Counted from the first letter of the stretch, positions 28,546-37,223 are shown. The stretch: DNA of 64,000 bases from JAZKID01 sp963714065 (GCA_963714065.1 OY970226.1:868001-932000), one strand, 5' to 3'. Translations and numbers: made by a program. The notes: generated by a model from the sequence alone, not told the origin.

Positions 28546-28682
28546 AAGTAACCGAACTCAACCGAAACCTAATTTTATTTCTTGCATTGCCGGTATTCAG
28601 GCTAACGCCGAATATAGTCGGCCAGTTTGCCATGCTCGCATTGAAATTAATACTTGAGAAGCGCATTCTACTTTTCAGGCCG
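28546..28682 (+). repeat. Upstream repeat of tandem orphan pair, copy 2
   Basis: This is the second copy of the element at 27635-27770. It lies at a comparable distance upstream of the larger paralogue. The similarity is imperfect, so the duplication is not recent. Confidence 0.7.
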
Positions 28683-28716
28683 CAAATCATGCGGTCAGAG
28701 AGTCAGGCATAATGTC

Positions 28717-30237
28717 ATGCGTATCCACCGTTCATCCCGTCCAGTAGTACATCGGGTTAATCAATCCAACTCTCCACCGCCACCGCCGCCGCCCCCTCGC
28801 ATCGTCGATGGTCCGTTCGGTCCGGTGTATTGGGTCGACCCCACTCCTTCTTCTAACAATTTCGGCGATGTCTTGGACACGGTTGCACGCGGTGGCGGCG
28901 CCGGCAGGAGAGAAGCGCCTGCCTCACGGCCTGTAGACGCCTCGCCCTCGCGCGGTGGCCTCATGCCGACGCGCGGATCGCCATCGATTTTGCCACCAGC
29001 GCCAGTACAACCGACAACACCGGTTTACGGCATGGCCAATGGGACGCTTTACGTGCGCGTTTACAATCCAACCGGCACGTTCATGGATATCAAGGTTACG
29101 CCGAAACCGCCCGGCCAGAGCGGGCCGACGACGCGTTTTGAAAATTACGGGCGATATTACTTGGTCAGAGGCGACACGACCAATTACCAGCGCTGGCAAG
29201 ATGCCCTTCATCCCATATTACAGCAAGGCATGGATACCAGCAGCTTCATAGGCGTCGATAAAGCCGTTTATGACTTCCTGCAAAATGCCGGGCTCAGTGA
29301 GGCGCAAATGTTCGATCTGCTGGCGGATCAGAGCGGTGCAGGCAGAAATACGAACGCTCCCTTGCCCGATGTCGTTTCCGAGTCGACGCCGCCGTCTCCC
29401 AATCCCAATCCACCGCAGCCGCCACCAGGGCGAATTTCAGCAGATTTCACAACACATATCGGTACCTGGAACAATGGCCAAAGGGTCGGAGGCAACAATA
29501 ATATTCAGCTTGTCACCACAACTTATGTGGGCAACGAAGTTTTCTTCGTTATCGAAGGACAGACCATCGGGCGCATGGACAAGGCAAGGTATGAAACCCT
29601 GCGCAATGCGGGCGTAACCCAAGCGATCATGCTCTCCGGTCTTGCCGTTCAAGATAACCCCGGCACGGCAAGGAGTTTCACGGGCCCGGTACATGAATCA
29701 TTCCCATCTTATGGAATCGACCAACAAACATTTACCGTCAGGGTTGCTTCCGACGATTACGGCTATGGCGGACATGGCGGCTATGGCCCCGACCTTTTCC
29801 ATACCAATACCTACACCATAAGCATCAAGACAGCAGAATATAATGCTCTTCGGGGGGCCGGCTTCACGGACGCCATGATTGTCGGCGCGTACAGAGTGGC
29901 GAACTGGGGAGTTACGAAGCCGCCAGAAGCAATATTTGCCGCGGATAAAGTCACTTTGAAATTATTAAGTGGGTCTGTTGATATCGATAAATCGATCTTT
30001 AACTGGCTTAGATCTTACGGCTTCAGCGAAGGCAGAATATACGACCTGTTCCGTCCGCCGGCCTATATTGACTCTTCTCCCGTCACCTTCACGCGCAACG
30101 GTGGTATCATCGAGTTAAAACGGGGCTCCACCACGCTTCCTGTCGATGCGGCGCTTTACGGCTATCTTGAGGACCATGGGCTTAGCATTGAGCAAATCTT
30201 CAGCGTGGTTTCCGCGGTAAAACGTGCTCAACAATAG
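28717..30237 (+). CDS. Orphan modular repeat protein, second of tandem pair
   Basis: 506 aa, starting MRIHRSS in the same context as its neighbour; an upstream in-frame start at 28654 lies in the duplicated control region and is not preferred. A run of eight prolines (20-27) and the shared segment GPVYWVDP, NNFGDVLDTVA, GRREAP come first. The rest contains about five copies of a helix-turn module of the form D-K/A-x-x-Y-x-x-L-x-x-A/H-G-x-[ST]-x-x-x-I/M: near residues 180, 287, 371, 423 and 476. They alternate with strand-rich segments and P-rich linkers. A glycine/tyrosine-rich stretch lies near 347-358. No known domain is recognised and there is no signal peptide. Confidence 0.75.
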   Translation: MRIHRSSRPVVHRVNQSNSPPPPPPPPRIVDGPFGPVYWVDPTPSSNNFGDVLDTVARGGGAGRREAPASRPVDASPSRGGLMPTRGSPSILPPAPVQPTTPVYGMANGTLYVRVYNPTGTFMDIKVTPKPPGQSGPTTRFENYGRYYLVRGDTTNYQRWQDALHPILQQGMDTSSFIGVDKAVYDFLQNAGLSEAQMFDLLADQSGAGRNTNAPLPDVVSESTPPSPNPNPPQPPPGRISADFTTHIGTWNNGQRVGGNNNIQLVTTTYVGNEVFFVIEGQTIGRMDKARYETLRNAGVTQAIMLSGLAVQDNPGTARSFTGPVHESFPSYGIDQQTFTVRVASDDYGYGGHGGYGPDLFHTNTYTISIKTAEYNALRGAGFTDAMIVGAYRVANWGVTKPPEAIFAADKVTLKLLSGSVDIDKSIFNWLRSYGFSEGRIYDLFRPPAYIDSSPVTFTRNGGIIELKRGSTTLPVDAALYGYLEDHGLSIEQIFSVVSAVKRAQQ

Positions 30238-30252
30238 TCTGCGTGGCTATTC

Positions 30253-30285
30253 TTAAAAAAAACCCCGCTTGATAAAGCGGGGTTT
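30253..30285 (-). terminator. Intrinsic terminator downstream of gcrA
   Basis: An 11-bp perfect stem (30260-30270 with 30275-30285, arm AAACCCCGCTT) has loop GATA. Read on the minus strand, the stem runs into eight T residues, so it mainly terminates gcrA. It may also help end the convergent orphan gene, although the plus-strand side lacks a clean T run. Confidence 0.8.
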
Positions 30286-30342
30286 GCTCTGTTCTGGACT
30301 TTTTACAAATTTAAAGACGCCGTTCGCGCAAGCGCTCGGGCG

Positions 30343-30855
30343 TTATTGCGCCGTCGGCGGCTTCGGCTTGCGCCGCGAGCCTGAGGGCTGGAAGGCAAGC
30401 ACGGAATGGTACTGGCAATAGCTGGCGCCCGGTCCCGTCTCGCAGCCGCAGAAGCGGAAGTCCGTCGTCGAAGGATCGCCGAGCGGCCATCTGCATGTGC
30501 GCTCGGAAAGCTGCATCAGCGTGACATTTTCGCCCTTCGGCGCCGGAAACGGCACAACGATGGCCGGCTCCAGCAGTTGCGCCAGCCCCCTCTCCGCCTG
30601 TGCTTCTACCTTCAATGCGGTGGCCCCGAAGCTGGTTGCCTGCATAGACGGGCGCATGGGCGCGCGCAGGCGCGGCTTGGCGATGCGCGCCATGCTCGTG
30701 CCCGATTTCATGCGGCCCGACAGGCCGAGCCGGTGAACCTTGCCGATCACGGCATTGCGGGTGACCTGGCCCAGCTGCGCCGCAATCTGGCTTGCGGAAA
30801 GGCCGTCCGCCCACAATTTCTTCAATAGTCCGACACGTTCTTCAGTCCAGCTCAT
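30343..30855 (-). CDS. gcrA: GcrA cell-cycle regulator
   Basis: 170 aa from MSWTEERVGLLKKLWADGLSASQIAAQL, preceded by GAGG; upstream in-frame codons are not typical of the family. The N-terminal helix-turn-helix (SASQIAAQLGQVTRNAVIGKVHRL) and the C-terminal sigma70-interacting part with conserved cysteines (TCRWPLGDP, RFCGCE, SYCQYHS) are intact. GcrA acts with sigma70 at promoters with GANTC sites methylated by CcrM. It is convergent with the orphan pair and divergent from argD. Confidence 0.93.
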   Translation of the reverse strand: MSWTEERVGLLKKLWADGLSASQIAAQLGQVTRNAVIGKVHRLGLSGRMKSGTSMARIAKPRLRAPMRPSMQATSFGATALKVEAQAERGLAQLLEPAIVVPFPAPKGENVTLMQLSERTCRWPLGDPSTTDFRFCGCETGPGASYCQYHSVLAFQPSGSRRKPKPPTAQ

Positions 30856-31175
30856 GTTAAGCCTCATGCCAATTCGGAGTTTACTTGGAGGTACACAGAT
30901 CAGCCTTGAAACGCCTGCGCGCCCAAAGCGTAACGCTTTTACACAACGCTGAAAAAGAAAACCGACACGACGAGATATCGCGTCCAATACCGTGAATCAT
31001 ACAACGGGCAGGATTCGCCGCGCAAGGGGCGACCGCTACACAAAAATGTTTTCCAAACTATTGAATCGTGAATTGCCCAAAATAAACCTTGCATCTCCTT
31101 TTGACCGTTCTTTAAGCGCGGCAACGCTGCCGCAAACATTGACAGGGAGCGGGCTTACGCTCTTTATTCGGCTTC
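30856..31175. other. gcrA/argD divergent intergenic region
   Basis: 320 nt without a supported gene. It contains three GANTC sites close together (30994-30998, 31012-31016, 31063-31067), which could allow methylation control of gcrA. A possible argD promoter lies at the right end. No RNA gene is recognised. Confidence 0.5.
31139..31168 (+). promoter_or_regulatory. Candidate sigma70 promoter of argD-hslO
   Basis: TTGACA at 31139-31144, an 18-nt spacer, and TTTATT at 31163-31168. The -10 ends only 7 nt before the argD ATG, and no Shine-Dalgarno is visible, so the transcript would be leaderless or nearly so. The assignment is tentative. Confidence 0.4.
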
Positions 31176-32372
31176 ATGGCCGAAACCTCGCCCCTGCTTC
31201 CCGTCTATGCGCGCGCACCACTTGCCTTCGAGCGCGGCGAGGGCGCACGGCTTTATACGAAAGACGATACGGCCTATCTCGATTTTGCCGCGGGCATTGC
31301 GGTGAATATTCTCGGCCATTGCCATCCGCAAATCGTAGCCGCCCTGAAGGAACAGGCGGAAAAGCTCTGGCACGTCTCCAACCTGTATCGCGTGAGCGGG
31401 CAGGAGCGCGTGGCAGCACGGCTTTGCGAGCTGACTTTCGCCGATCACGTGTTTTTTACCAATTCCGGCGTGGAAGCGATCGAATGCGCCGTGAAAATGG
31501 CGCGGCGCCATTTCTATACGCGCGGCATGCCCGAACGCTTTCGCATCCTTACTTTCGAGGGCGCATTCCATGGCCGAACCCTCGCTGCCATTGCAGCCGG
31601 TGGCCAGAAAAAATATCTCGAAGGCTTCGGCCCGAAGGTCGAGGGCTTCGACCAGGTCCCCTTCGGCGATATCAAGGCGCTTGAACAGGCAATTACAAAA
31701 GAAACGGCTGCGATCCTGATCGAACCTATCCAGGGCGAAGGCGGCATACGCCCGCTCGAAGGCACGCAATTGCGCGAGCTGCGCACGCTTGCCGATCGGC
31801 ATGGCCTTCTTCTCATTTACGACGAAATCCAGTGCGGCATGGGCCGTACCGGAAAATTATTCGCTTATGAGTGGACCCATGCAACGCCGGACATCATGGC
31901 AATCGCCAAGGGCCTCGGAAACGGTTTTCCCATCGGCGCCTGTCTCGCCACGAAAAATGCCGCCTCGGGCATGACGGTGGGCGTGCATGGCACGACATTC
32001 GGCGGCAATCCGCTTGCCATGGCGGTGGCGGAAGCCGTGCTCGATGTGGTTGCCGACGAGGATTTCCTGAAACATGTGCAGGATGTCGCACTCTATGCGC
32101 GCCAGAAGCTCAGCTATCTGCAGGACGCTTACCCGAACGTCATAGAAACCGTGCGCGGCCAGGGGTTGATGCTTGGCCTCAAACTTAAAATTCCGCCTGC
32201 CGACATGGTCGAGGCCTTGCGCGCCGAACACCTGCTCAGCGTCGGCGCCGGCGACAATGTACTGCGCCTGTTGCCGCCGCTGATTATCACCAAAGCCGAT
32301 GTCGACGAAGCAAGCACGGCCATCGAGCGCGCCTGCGCGACATTGACGGCAAAAGCCAAAGGCACGGCATGA
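31176..32372 (+). CDS. argD: Acetylornithine/succinyldiaminopimelate aminotransferase
   Basis: 398 aa class III PLP aminotransferase. Motifs: AGIAVNILGHCHP, FTNSGVEAIECAVKMAR, FEGAFHGRTLAA, IYDEIQCGMGRTG and the PLP lysine in AIAKGLGNGFP (K245). It transaminates N-acetylglutamate semialdehyde in arginine synthesis. The stop overlaps the hslO start (ATGA). In many alphaproteobacteria argF lies between argD and hslO; here it is absent. Confidence 0.93.
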   Translation: MAETSPLLPVYARAPLAFERGEGARLYTKDDTAYLDFAAGIAVNILGHCHPQIVAALKEQAEKLWHVSNLYRVSGQERVAARLCELTFADHVFFTNSGVEAIECAVKMARRHFYTRGMPERFRILTFEGAFHGRTLAAIAAGGQKKYLEGFGPKVEGFDQVPFGDIKALEQAITKETAAILIEPIQGEGGIRPLEGTQLRELRTLADRHGLLLIYDEIQCGMGRTGKLFAYEWTHATPDIMAIAKGLGNGFPIGACLATKNAASGMTVGVHGTTFGGNPLAMAVAEAVLDVVADEDFLKHVQDVALYARQKLSYLQDAYPNVIETVRGQGLMLGLKLKIPPADMVEALRAEHLLSVGAGDNVLRLLPPLIITKADVDEASTAIERACATLTAKAKGTA

Positions 32373-33355
32373 AAGAACAAACGCCTTCCCGCCTTGCGCG
32401 CAACGTGGCGGACGACACCGTGCTCCCCTTTCAGGTGGAGAGCCTCGACGTGCGCGGGCGCGTGGCGCGGCTTGGCCCCGTGCTCGACCATATTCTGGAG
32501 CTGCATGCCTATCCGCGCCCGGTTGCCGTGCTGCTTGCGCAATTGATCACGCTGACCTGCCTGCTTGCGACAACGCTGAAGCACAAGGGCCGCTTCATCG
32601 CCCAGACCACCAGCAACGGGCCGGTGAATATGCTGGTCGCCGATTTCGAGGCACCGGATCGTATCCGCGCCTGCGCGCGCTTCGACGAGCAGAAACTCGA
32701 AGCACTCATGAAAAAATCGGCGCCCTCCTTCTCTTCCCTGCTGGGCGAAGGGCATTTTGCCATGACCATCGATCAGGGCGGACAGAACCGCTATCAGGGC
32801 ATTGTCGTGCTCGCCGGAAAATCCTTCGAGGACATCGCCGACAAATATTTCCTGCAGTCCGAGCAGATCCCCACCATCGTGCGCCTTGCCGTGGGTGAAA
32901 CCATGACGCCGGCCGAAGACGGCTATAAAGCGGCCTGGCGCAGCGGCGGCTTTCTCATCCAGTTTCTGCCCGAAAGCCCCGAGCGCGCCCGCATGGCCGA
33001 ACTGCCGCCGGGCGATGTGCCCGAGCACTGGATACCCGAGGAATTCAAGGCCGACGACGCCTGGGAAAGCGCGCAGGCCTTAACCCAAACCCTGCAGGAT
33101 TCGGAACTGATCGACCCCGAACTGTCACCAGAGCAGCTTCTCTATCGGCTTTTCCACGAAGAGGGCGTGAAAGTCTTTGATCCGCAAACGATCAAGGAAT
33201 TTTGCCGCTGCTCGAGCGACAGCATCGCCTCGATGCTGCGCCAGTTTTCACCGGATGAGCGCGCGCATATGGTGAAGGACGAGCATATCCACGTCATTTG
33301 CGAATTCTGCTCGCGCCAGTACGATTTCACAATTTCCGATATTGCGGATGCGTGA
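32369..33355 (+). CDS. hslO: Redox-regulated chaperone Hsp33
   Basis: 328 aa. The N-terminal domain (TTSNGPVNMLVADFE, QNRYQGIVVLAGKSFEDIADKYF) and the C-terminal zinc switch with CRCSS (about 279/281) and CEFCSRQY (about 312/315) are both present. Hsp33 is activated by oxidation and unfolding and holds unfolded proteins in the cytoplasm. It is coupled to argD by a 4-nt overlap. Confidence 0.95.
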   Translation: MKEQTPSRLARNVADDTVLPFQVESLDVRGRVARLGPVLDHILELHAYPRPVAVLLAQLITLTCLLATTLKHKGRFIAQTTSNGPVNMLVADFEAPDRIRACARFDEQKLEALMKKSAPSFSSLLGEGHFAMTIDQGGQNRYQGIVVLAGKSFEDIADKYFLQSEQIPTIVRLAVGETMTPAEDGYKAAWRSGGFLIQFLPESPERARMAELPPGDVPEHWIPEEFKADDAWESAQALTQTLQDSELIDPELSPEQLLYRLFHEEGVKVFDPQTIKEFCRCSSDSIASMLRQFSPDERAHMVKDEHIHVICEFCSRQYDFTISDIADA

Positions 33356-33368
33356 TTTTTAATAGGGT

Positions 33369-33857
33369 TTAATTTTTCAATTGAACTTTCCGAGCAGAAT
33401 TATATTTGCTCTCTTCTCCTGCATCCGCGAGTTTGTCTACAAAATCGTCGTCGTCCCTTTCGTTTTGCGGTAATCTTTCAAGAAAAAATTTCTTTTCGTT
33501 TTTATCATAGATTAATTCTTGAATATTCACTTTTGAAAAAACGACAGGGGCAAGATTTCCATCCGGACCCTTTATCATTGCGCCCGGGTCGGGATCAATT
33601 TGCCTGACTTTATGATAGAAAAAAATCCTTTTGCTGCCAGGAATGGTGAAAACAGATTCCCACACCTCCGCTTCCTTAATCTTCTTTTCCCTCATAAAAT
33701 TCTGGTCATACTCCCAGTGTTGAATATTTGGTCTGGTCACAATCTCATTCAACAAGACCTGCAGATCGGGAGCGGGACTTTGTATGAAATGATACAGATC
33801 GGCCGCGAAAGAAGGGTGATTTTTTAAAACTTGTTGCGATAAGGATATTGCTGTCAT
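33369..33857 (-). CDS. AT-rich orphan protein, 162 aa
   Basis: I do not recognise it. It is soluble, with no signal peptide. It has aromatic-rich strands (WESVFTIPGSKRIFFYHKV) and an acidic C-terminal segment (ERDDDDFVDKLADAGEES). The DNA is much richer in A+T than hslO and dcd, between which it sits on the opposite strand. It is one of several AT-rich single genes in the window. Confidence 0.6.
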   Translation of the reverse strand: MTAISLSQQVLKNHPSFAADLYHFIQSPAPDLQVLLNEIVTRPNIQHWEYDQNFMREKKIKEAEVWESVFTIPGSKRIFFYHKVRQIDPDPGAMIKGPDGNLAPVVFSKVNIQELIYDKNEKKFFLERLPQNERDDDDFVDKLADAGEESKYNSARKVQLKN

Positions 33858-33972
33858 ACTTAATCTCCAAAATAATGCTGTATCTATCGGAGGTGGGTTG
33901 GATTATGTCAATTTGTAATCTAGCTGTTTGGATTATTTGCCGACCACAATAAAAGGCTGTAAAAGAACTGAA

Positions 33973-35061
33973 ATGAGCCTCATTTCCGGCATTCTTCCCG
34001 ATAGCGGCATCGAGCAGATGATTGCGCAAGGCGCGATCAAGATTGCCGTCCCCTTGGCGGAGCAGCAAATTCAGCCAGCTTCCCTCGACCTGCGGCTTGG
34101 CGAAAAAGCCTATCGTGTACGCGCAAGCTTCCTGCCAGGCCCAAAACGCACGGTGGCCGAGCGGCTGAAAGACGTTTCCCTGCACGAGTTCAGCCTGACG
34201 CAGGGTGCCGTGCTCGAAACCGGCTGCGTTTACATCGTGCCTTTGCTCGAAAGTTTTGCGTTGCCGAAAAACATTTCGGCTTCGACCAACCCGAAAAGCT
34301 CCACCGGGCGGCTCGATATTTTCACACGCATCATTACCGACCGTGCCACGCGCTTCGATCAGCTCGATGCAGGCTATACCGGCCCGCTTTATGCCGAAAT
34401 CAGCCCTTCCACCTTTCCTATTCTTGTCCGTACCGGCTCGCGGCTTGCGCAAATCCGCTTCCGCGAAGGGGACCCGCGTCTCAATGAGAACGAGCTGAAA
34501 GCACTGCATCAGAAGCACAAGCTCGTCGATCAGGAAGACGCGATGCTGTCGGACAGCCTGGCGCTTTCTGTCGATCTCTCGAGCTTCGATAAAAAAAATC
34601 TGATCGGCTATCGCGCCAAGCGGCATGCGGGGCTGATCGATGTCGACAATCGCGGCGGCTATAATGCCGCCGATTACTGGGAGCCGATTTTCGCAAGCGC
34701 CGACAAATCGCTGGTGCTCGATCCGCGCGCCTTCTACATCCTCGCCTCGAAAGAAGCCGTGCATGTGCCGCCCGAAACGGCTGCCGAAATGGTAGCGTTC
34801 GATCCGCTGGTCGGCGAGTTTCGCGTGCATTATGCCGGCTTCTTCGATCCCGGCTTTGGCCATTCTGCTGCTGGAGGTACCGGCGCGCGCGCCGTGCTGG
34901 AAGTGCGCTCCTACGAGGTGCCGTTCATTCTGGAACACGGGCAGACCATCGGCCGTCTTGTCTATGAGCGCATGAAAAACTTGCCGCAGAAATTATACGG
35001 ACAGGATCTGAAATCGAACTATCAGGGCCAGGCGCTGAAGCTGAGCAAGCATTTTAGGTAG
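33973..35061 (+). CDS. dcd: 2'-deoxycytidine 5'-triphosphate deaminase, long two-lobed form
   Basis: 362 aa from MSLISGILPDSGIEQMI; the 15 codons before this ATG are not typical. The trimeric dUTPase-like fold motifs appear twice: QIQPASLDLRLGEKAYRV with NPKSSTGRLDIFTRI and QLDAGYTGPLYAEI in the first half, and VHYAGFFDPGFGHS with AVLEVRSYEVPFIL in the second. Long forms of this kind are usual in alphaproteobacteria. It deaminates dCTP to dUTP for dTTP synthesis. Confidence 0.88.
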   Translation: MSLISGILPDSGIEQMIAQGAIKIAVPLAEQQIQPASLDLRLGEKAYRVRASFLPGPKRTVAERLKDVSLHEFSLTQGAVLETGCVYIVPLLESFALPKNISASTNPKSSTGRLDIFTRIITDRATRFDQLDAGYTGPLYAEISPSTFPILVRTGSRLAQIRFREGDPRLNENELKALHQKHKLVDQEDAMLSDSLALSVDLSSFDKKNLIGYRAKRHAGLIDVDNRGGYNAADYWEPIFASADKSLVLDPRAFYILASKEAVHVPPETAAEMVAFDPLVGEFRVHYAGFFDPGFGHSAAGGTGARAVLEVRSYEVPFILEHGQTIGRLVYERMKNLPQKLYGQDLKSNYQGQALKLSKHFR

Positions 35062-35096
35062 TTTGTCATTCTGAGCGCAGCGAAGAATCTCAAAAC

Positions 35097-35156
35097 GTCA
35101 TGCTCGGGCTTGACCCGAGCATCTCAAGATCCTCGGAACAAGTCCGAGGATGACGA
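35097..35156. repeat. Two adjacent palindromic intergenic repeats
   Basis: Hairpin 1 has arms ATGCTCGGG (35100-35108 with 35114-35122). Hairpin 2 has arms ATCCTCGGA (35129-35137 with 35143-35151). Both have 5-nt loops and GTCAT/ATGAC-type ends. The same theme recurs at 56413. They are dispersed alphaproteobacterial-type palindromes and may also stop dcd transcripts. Confidence 0.7.
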
Positions 35157-35161
35157 AGTGG

Positions 35162-35224
35162 GAGATCCTTCGCGGAGTTTATACTTGGACATGCCGGAGG
35201 CATGATCCGGGCACTCAGAATAAC
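35162..35224 (-). repeat. 63-bp dispersed repeat, copy 1
   Basis: Its reverse complement closely matches 54885-54947: both read GTCATTC/GTTATTC, a GCCCGGATCATGCC-like core, then AAACTC.GCGAAGGATCTC. The two copies are in opposite orientation about 20 kb apart, each in a gene-free stretch. Confidence 0.75.
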
Positions 35225-35233
35225 ATGAAAGAG

Positions 35234-35304
35234 AGCGGGTGAAGGGAATCGAACCCTCGTATTCAGCTTGGGAAGCTGCTGCTCTACCATTGAGCTACAC
35301 CCGC
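35234..35304 (-). tRNA. tRNA-Gly (anticodon CCC)
   Basis: The minus strand folds as a full cloverleaf. The acceptor arms are GCGGGTG and CACCCGC, with D-arm GCTC...GAGC. The anticodon stem-loop GCAGC-TTCCCAA-GCTGA places CCC at 34-36. The T-arm is GAGGG-TTCGATT-CCCTT, and the discriminator is T. CCA is not encoded. Confidence 0.95.
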
Positions 35305-35319
35305 ATATTTCCCTCAATC

Positions 35320-35344
35320 GTCATCCCCGTGAAAGCGGGGATCT
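35320..35344. repeat. Short palindrome GTCATCCCCG...CGGGGATC
   Basis: A 7-bp stem (ATCCCCG at 35323-35329 with 35336-35342) has a 6-nt loop, just upstream of the tRNA. It is a member of the same class of GTCAT-headed intergenic palindromes. Confidence 0.6.
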
Positions 35345-35349
35345 AGTCC

Positions 35350-35428
35350 GTAGGGTGGGTTGAGCAACGCGAAACCCACCTTTTATAACATTTTAGTGGT
35401 GGGTTTCACTTCGTTCAACCCACCCTAC
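35350..35428. repeat. REP-like 31-bp imperfect inverted repeat
   Basis: The left arm 35350-35380 starts GTAGGGTGGGTTGA and ends GAAACCCACC. The right arm 35398-35428 is its near-exact reverse complement, with a 17-nt AT-rich spacer. It lies just downstream of the MHS transporter stop, so it may stabilise or terminate that mRNA. GTAGGGTGGGTT-type repeats are widespread REP elements. Confidence 0.75.
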
Positions 35429-35438
35429 AAATCCCTCC

Positions 35439-37133
35439 TCAGTCATCAGCAAATATATCGCGATCCTTCGTTTCGGGAACAACAAAGAAAACCGCGATCG
35501 CGCTTAGGATAACCACGATAATGGGATACCATAGGCCGAAATAGATGTTTCCCGTCTGCGTACTTATAGCGTAAGCCGCAGCGGGCATCAGGCCACCAAA
35601 CCAGCCTGTTCCCAAGTGATAGGGCAGCGACATGCCGGTATAGCGGATGCGCGTTGGAAACAGTTCCGCCATCGCAGCGCCTATCGGTGCATAGGACATG
35701 GCAGAGATCACGACAAGAAGGCCCAGTGTCAGGATCAGCAGTAAAGGTTGCGGGCGGAAAATATCGAACACGTCGTTCAGCTTTACCGCACCTGCCTGAT
35801 CGGCCAGAGGGTAACCCGCGGCAACCAAAGCCTTGTTCACATCGGCAGTGAATTTCTCGGAAGCTCTTTTCGCTTCTTCGGGAGAAAGCTTCGAGGCATC
35901 GTAAGAAACGATTTCCTGCTCGCCGATTTTTATCAGGGTCCCGGTATCGGCGGAAAGGAAAAGCTCGAGAGTTTTATAATTGACCGCATTCTTGGCAAGC
36001 AGCGCTTTGGCGATATCGCAGGAACTTGTGAATTTCGCCGTGCCAACCGGGTTGAACTGGAAGGAGCAATCGTCGGGGTGGGCGATCACTTCGACCGAAA
36101 CAATCTGCTGCGCCTGATAAAGCTGCGGGTTGGCTGTTTTCGTCATGAATTTATAGGCTGGAAATGTTGCGATAGCGGCCAGCGCGAAGCCTGCCAGGAT
36201 CAGCGGCTTGCGTCCGATTCTGTCCGACATCCTGCCGAAAATCACATAAGCGGCAATACCGAAGAGCAGCGACCACGACACGAGCACATTCGCCGTAAAC
36301 ATGTCGATCTTCAGTACATTCTGCAAAAAAAACAGCGGATAAAAATGCGCCGTGTACCAGATGACGGTGAAGCCCGAAGCGATACCGAAAAATGTGACAA
36401 GCGCATATTTCAGGTTTTTCCACTCGCAGAATGTCTCGCGCAGCGGCGTTTTGCTCTGCCGCCCTGCTTCCTTGATTTTCCTGAAAGCGGGCGTCTCCGC
36501 CATTTGCAAACGGATATAGGCGGAAATGGCAAGCAGCACGATGGAGAACAGAAACGGCAGCCGCCAGCCCCAGAGGCGAAAAATCTCCTCGCCCACCATG
36601 ACGCGTGTGATCAGGATCACGATCAGCGAGAGAAGCAGGCCGCCGGTTGCGGTGGAATTGATGAAACTCGTATAATAGCCACGCTTATCCTGCGGGGCAT
36701 GTTCCGCAACATAAGCGACCGCACCGCCATATTCGCCGCCGAGCGCCAGCCCCTGCAAGATACGGAGCGCGATCAGGATAATGGGGGCAATCGCGCCGAT
36801 CTTTTCATAACTCGGCAAAAGCCCTACCGCGAAAGTGGAGAGGCCCATAATGGTGATGGTAGCAAGAAACGTATATTTGCGCCCGACCCTGTCGCCCAAA
36901 ACGCCAAACACCGCAGCACCCAAGGGCCGCACCAGAAAGCCTGCCGCGAAGGCTAAAAGCGCGAAAATATTACGCGTTGCTTCCGGAAAGGATGAGAAAA
37001 ACTGCGCACCGATGGTTGCAGCCAGCGAGCCGTACAGAAAGAAATCATACCATTCGAAAACCGTACCCGCCGAAGATGCGATGATGACTTTCTTTTCCGC
37101 GCGCGTCATGGCGCCCGTATTCTGCCTGAACAT
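35439..37133 (-). CDS. MFS transporter of the metabolite:H+ symporter (MHS) type with large loop
   Basis: 564 aa from the ATG at 37133 (GGGGGCAGG upstream); 37109 is an alternative. Twelve membrane segments are expected. MHS signatures are ASSAGTVFEWYDFFLYGSLA, GDRVGRKYTFLATI and LGGEYGGAVAYVAEHAP. A hydrophilic insert of about 100 residues (near VSVEVIAHPDDCSFQF to KLNDVFDIF) interrupts the second half. The family imports organic acids, proline or betaine; the substrate cannot be read from the sequence. Confidence 0.85.
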   Translation of the reverse strand: MFRQNTGAMTRAEKKVIIASSAGTVFEWYDFFLYGSLAATIGAQFFSSFPEATRNIFALLAFAAGFLVRPLGAAVFGVLGDRVGRKYTFLATITIMGLSTFAVGLLPSYEKIGAIAPIILIALRILQGLALGGEYGGAVAYVAEHAPQDKRGYYTSFINSTATGGLLLSLIVILITRVMVGEEIFRLWGWRLPFLFSIVLLAISAYIRLQMAETPAFRKIKEAGRQSKTPLRETFCEWKNLKYALVTFFGIASGFTVIWYTAHFYPLFFLQNVLKIDMFTANVLVSWSLLFGIAAYVIFGRMSDRIGRKPLILAGFALAAIATFPAYKFMTKTANPQLYQAQQIVSVEVIAHPDDCSFQFNPVGTAKFTSSCDIAKALLAKNAVNYKTLELFLSADTGTLIKIGEQEIVSYDASKLSPEEAKRASEKFTADVNKALVAAGYPLADQAGAVKLNDVFDIFRPQPLLLILTLGLLVVISAMSYAPIGAAMAELFPTRIRYTGMSLPYHLGTGWFGGLMPAAAYAISTQTGNIYFGLWYPIIVVILSAIAVFFVVPETKDRDIFADD

Positions 37134-37223
37134 GCCTGCCCCCAGCTTGAAAAGCCTTGAAATGCTCTCTAGGTGAAAGGGGCCGGGCAAGCAAGGCCCT
37201 TGAACTCGATCGAGGTTTTTAAT

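Noticed and set aside
35748..36956. 402-codon open frame antisense to the MHS transporter
   Set aside because: No family features; the minus-strand transporter is unambiguous.
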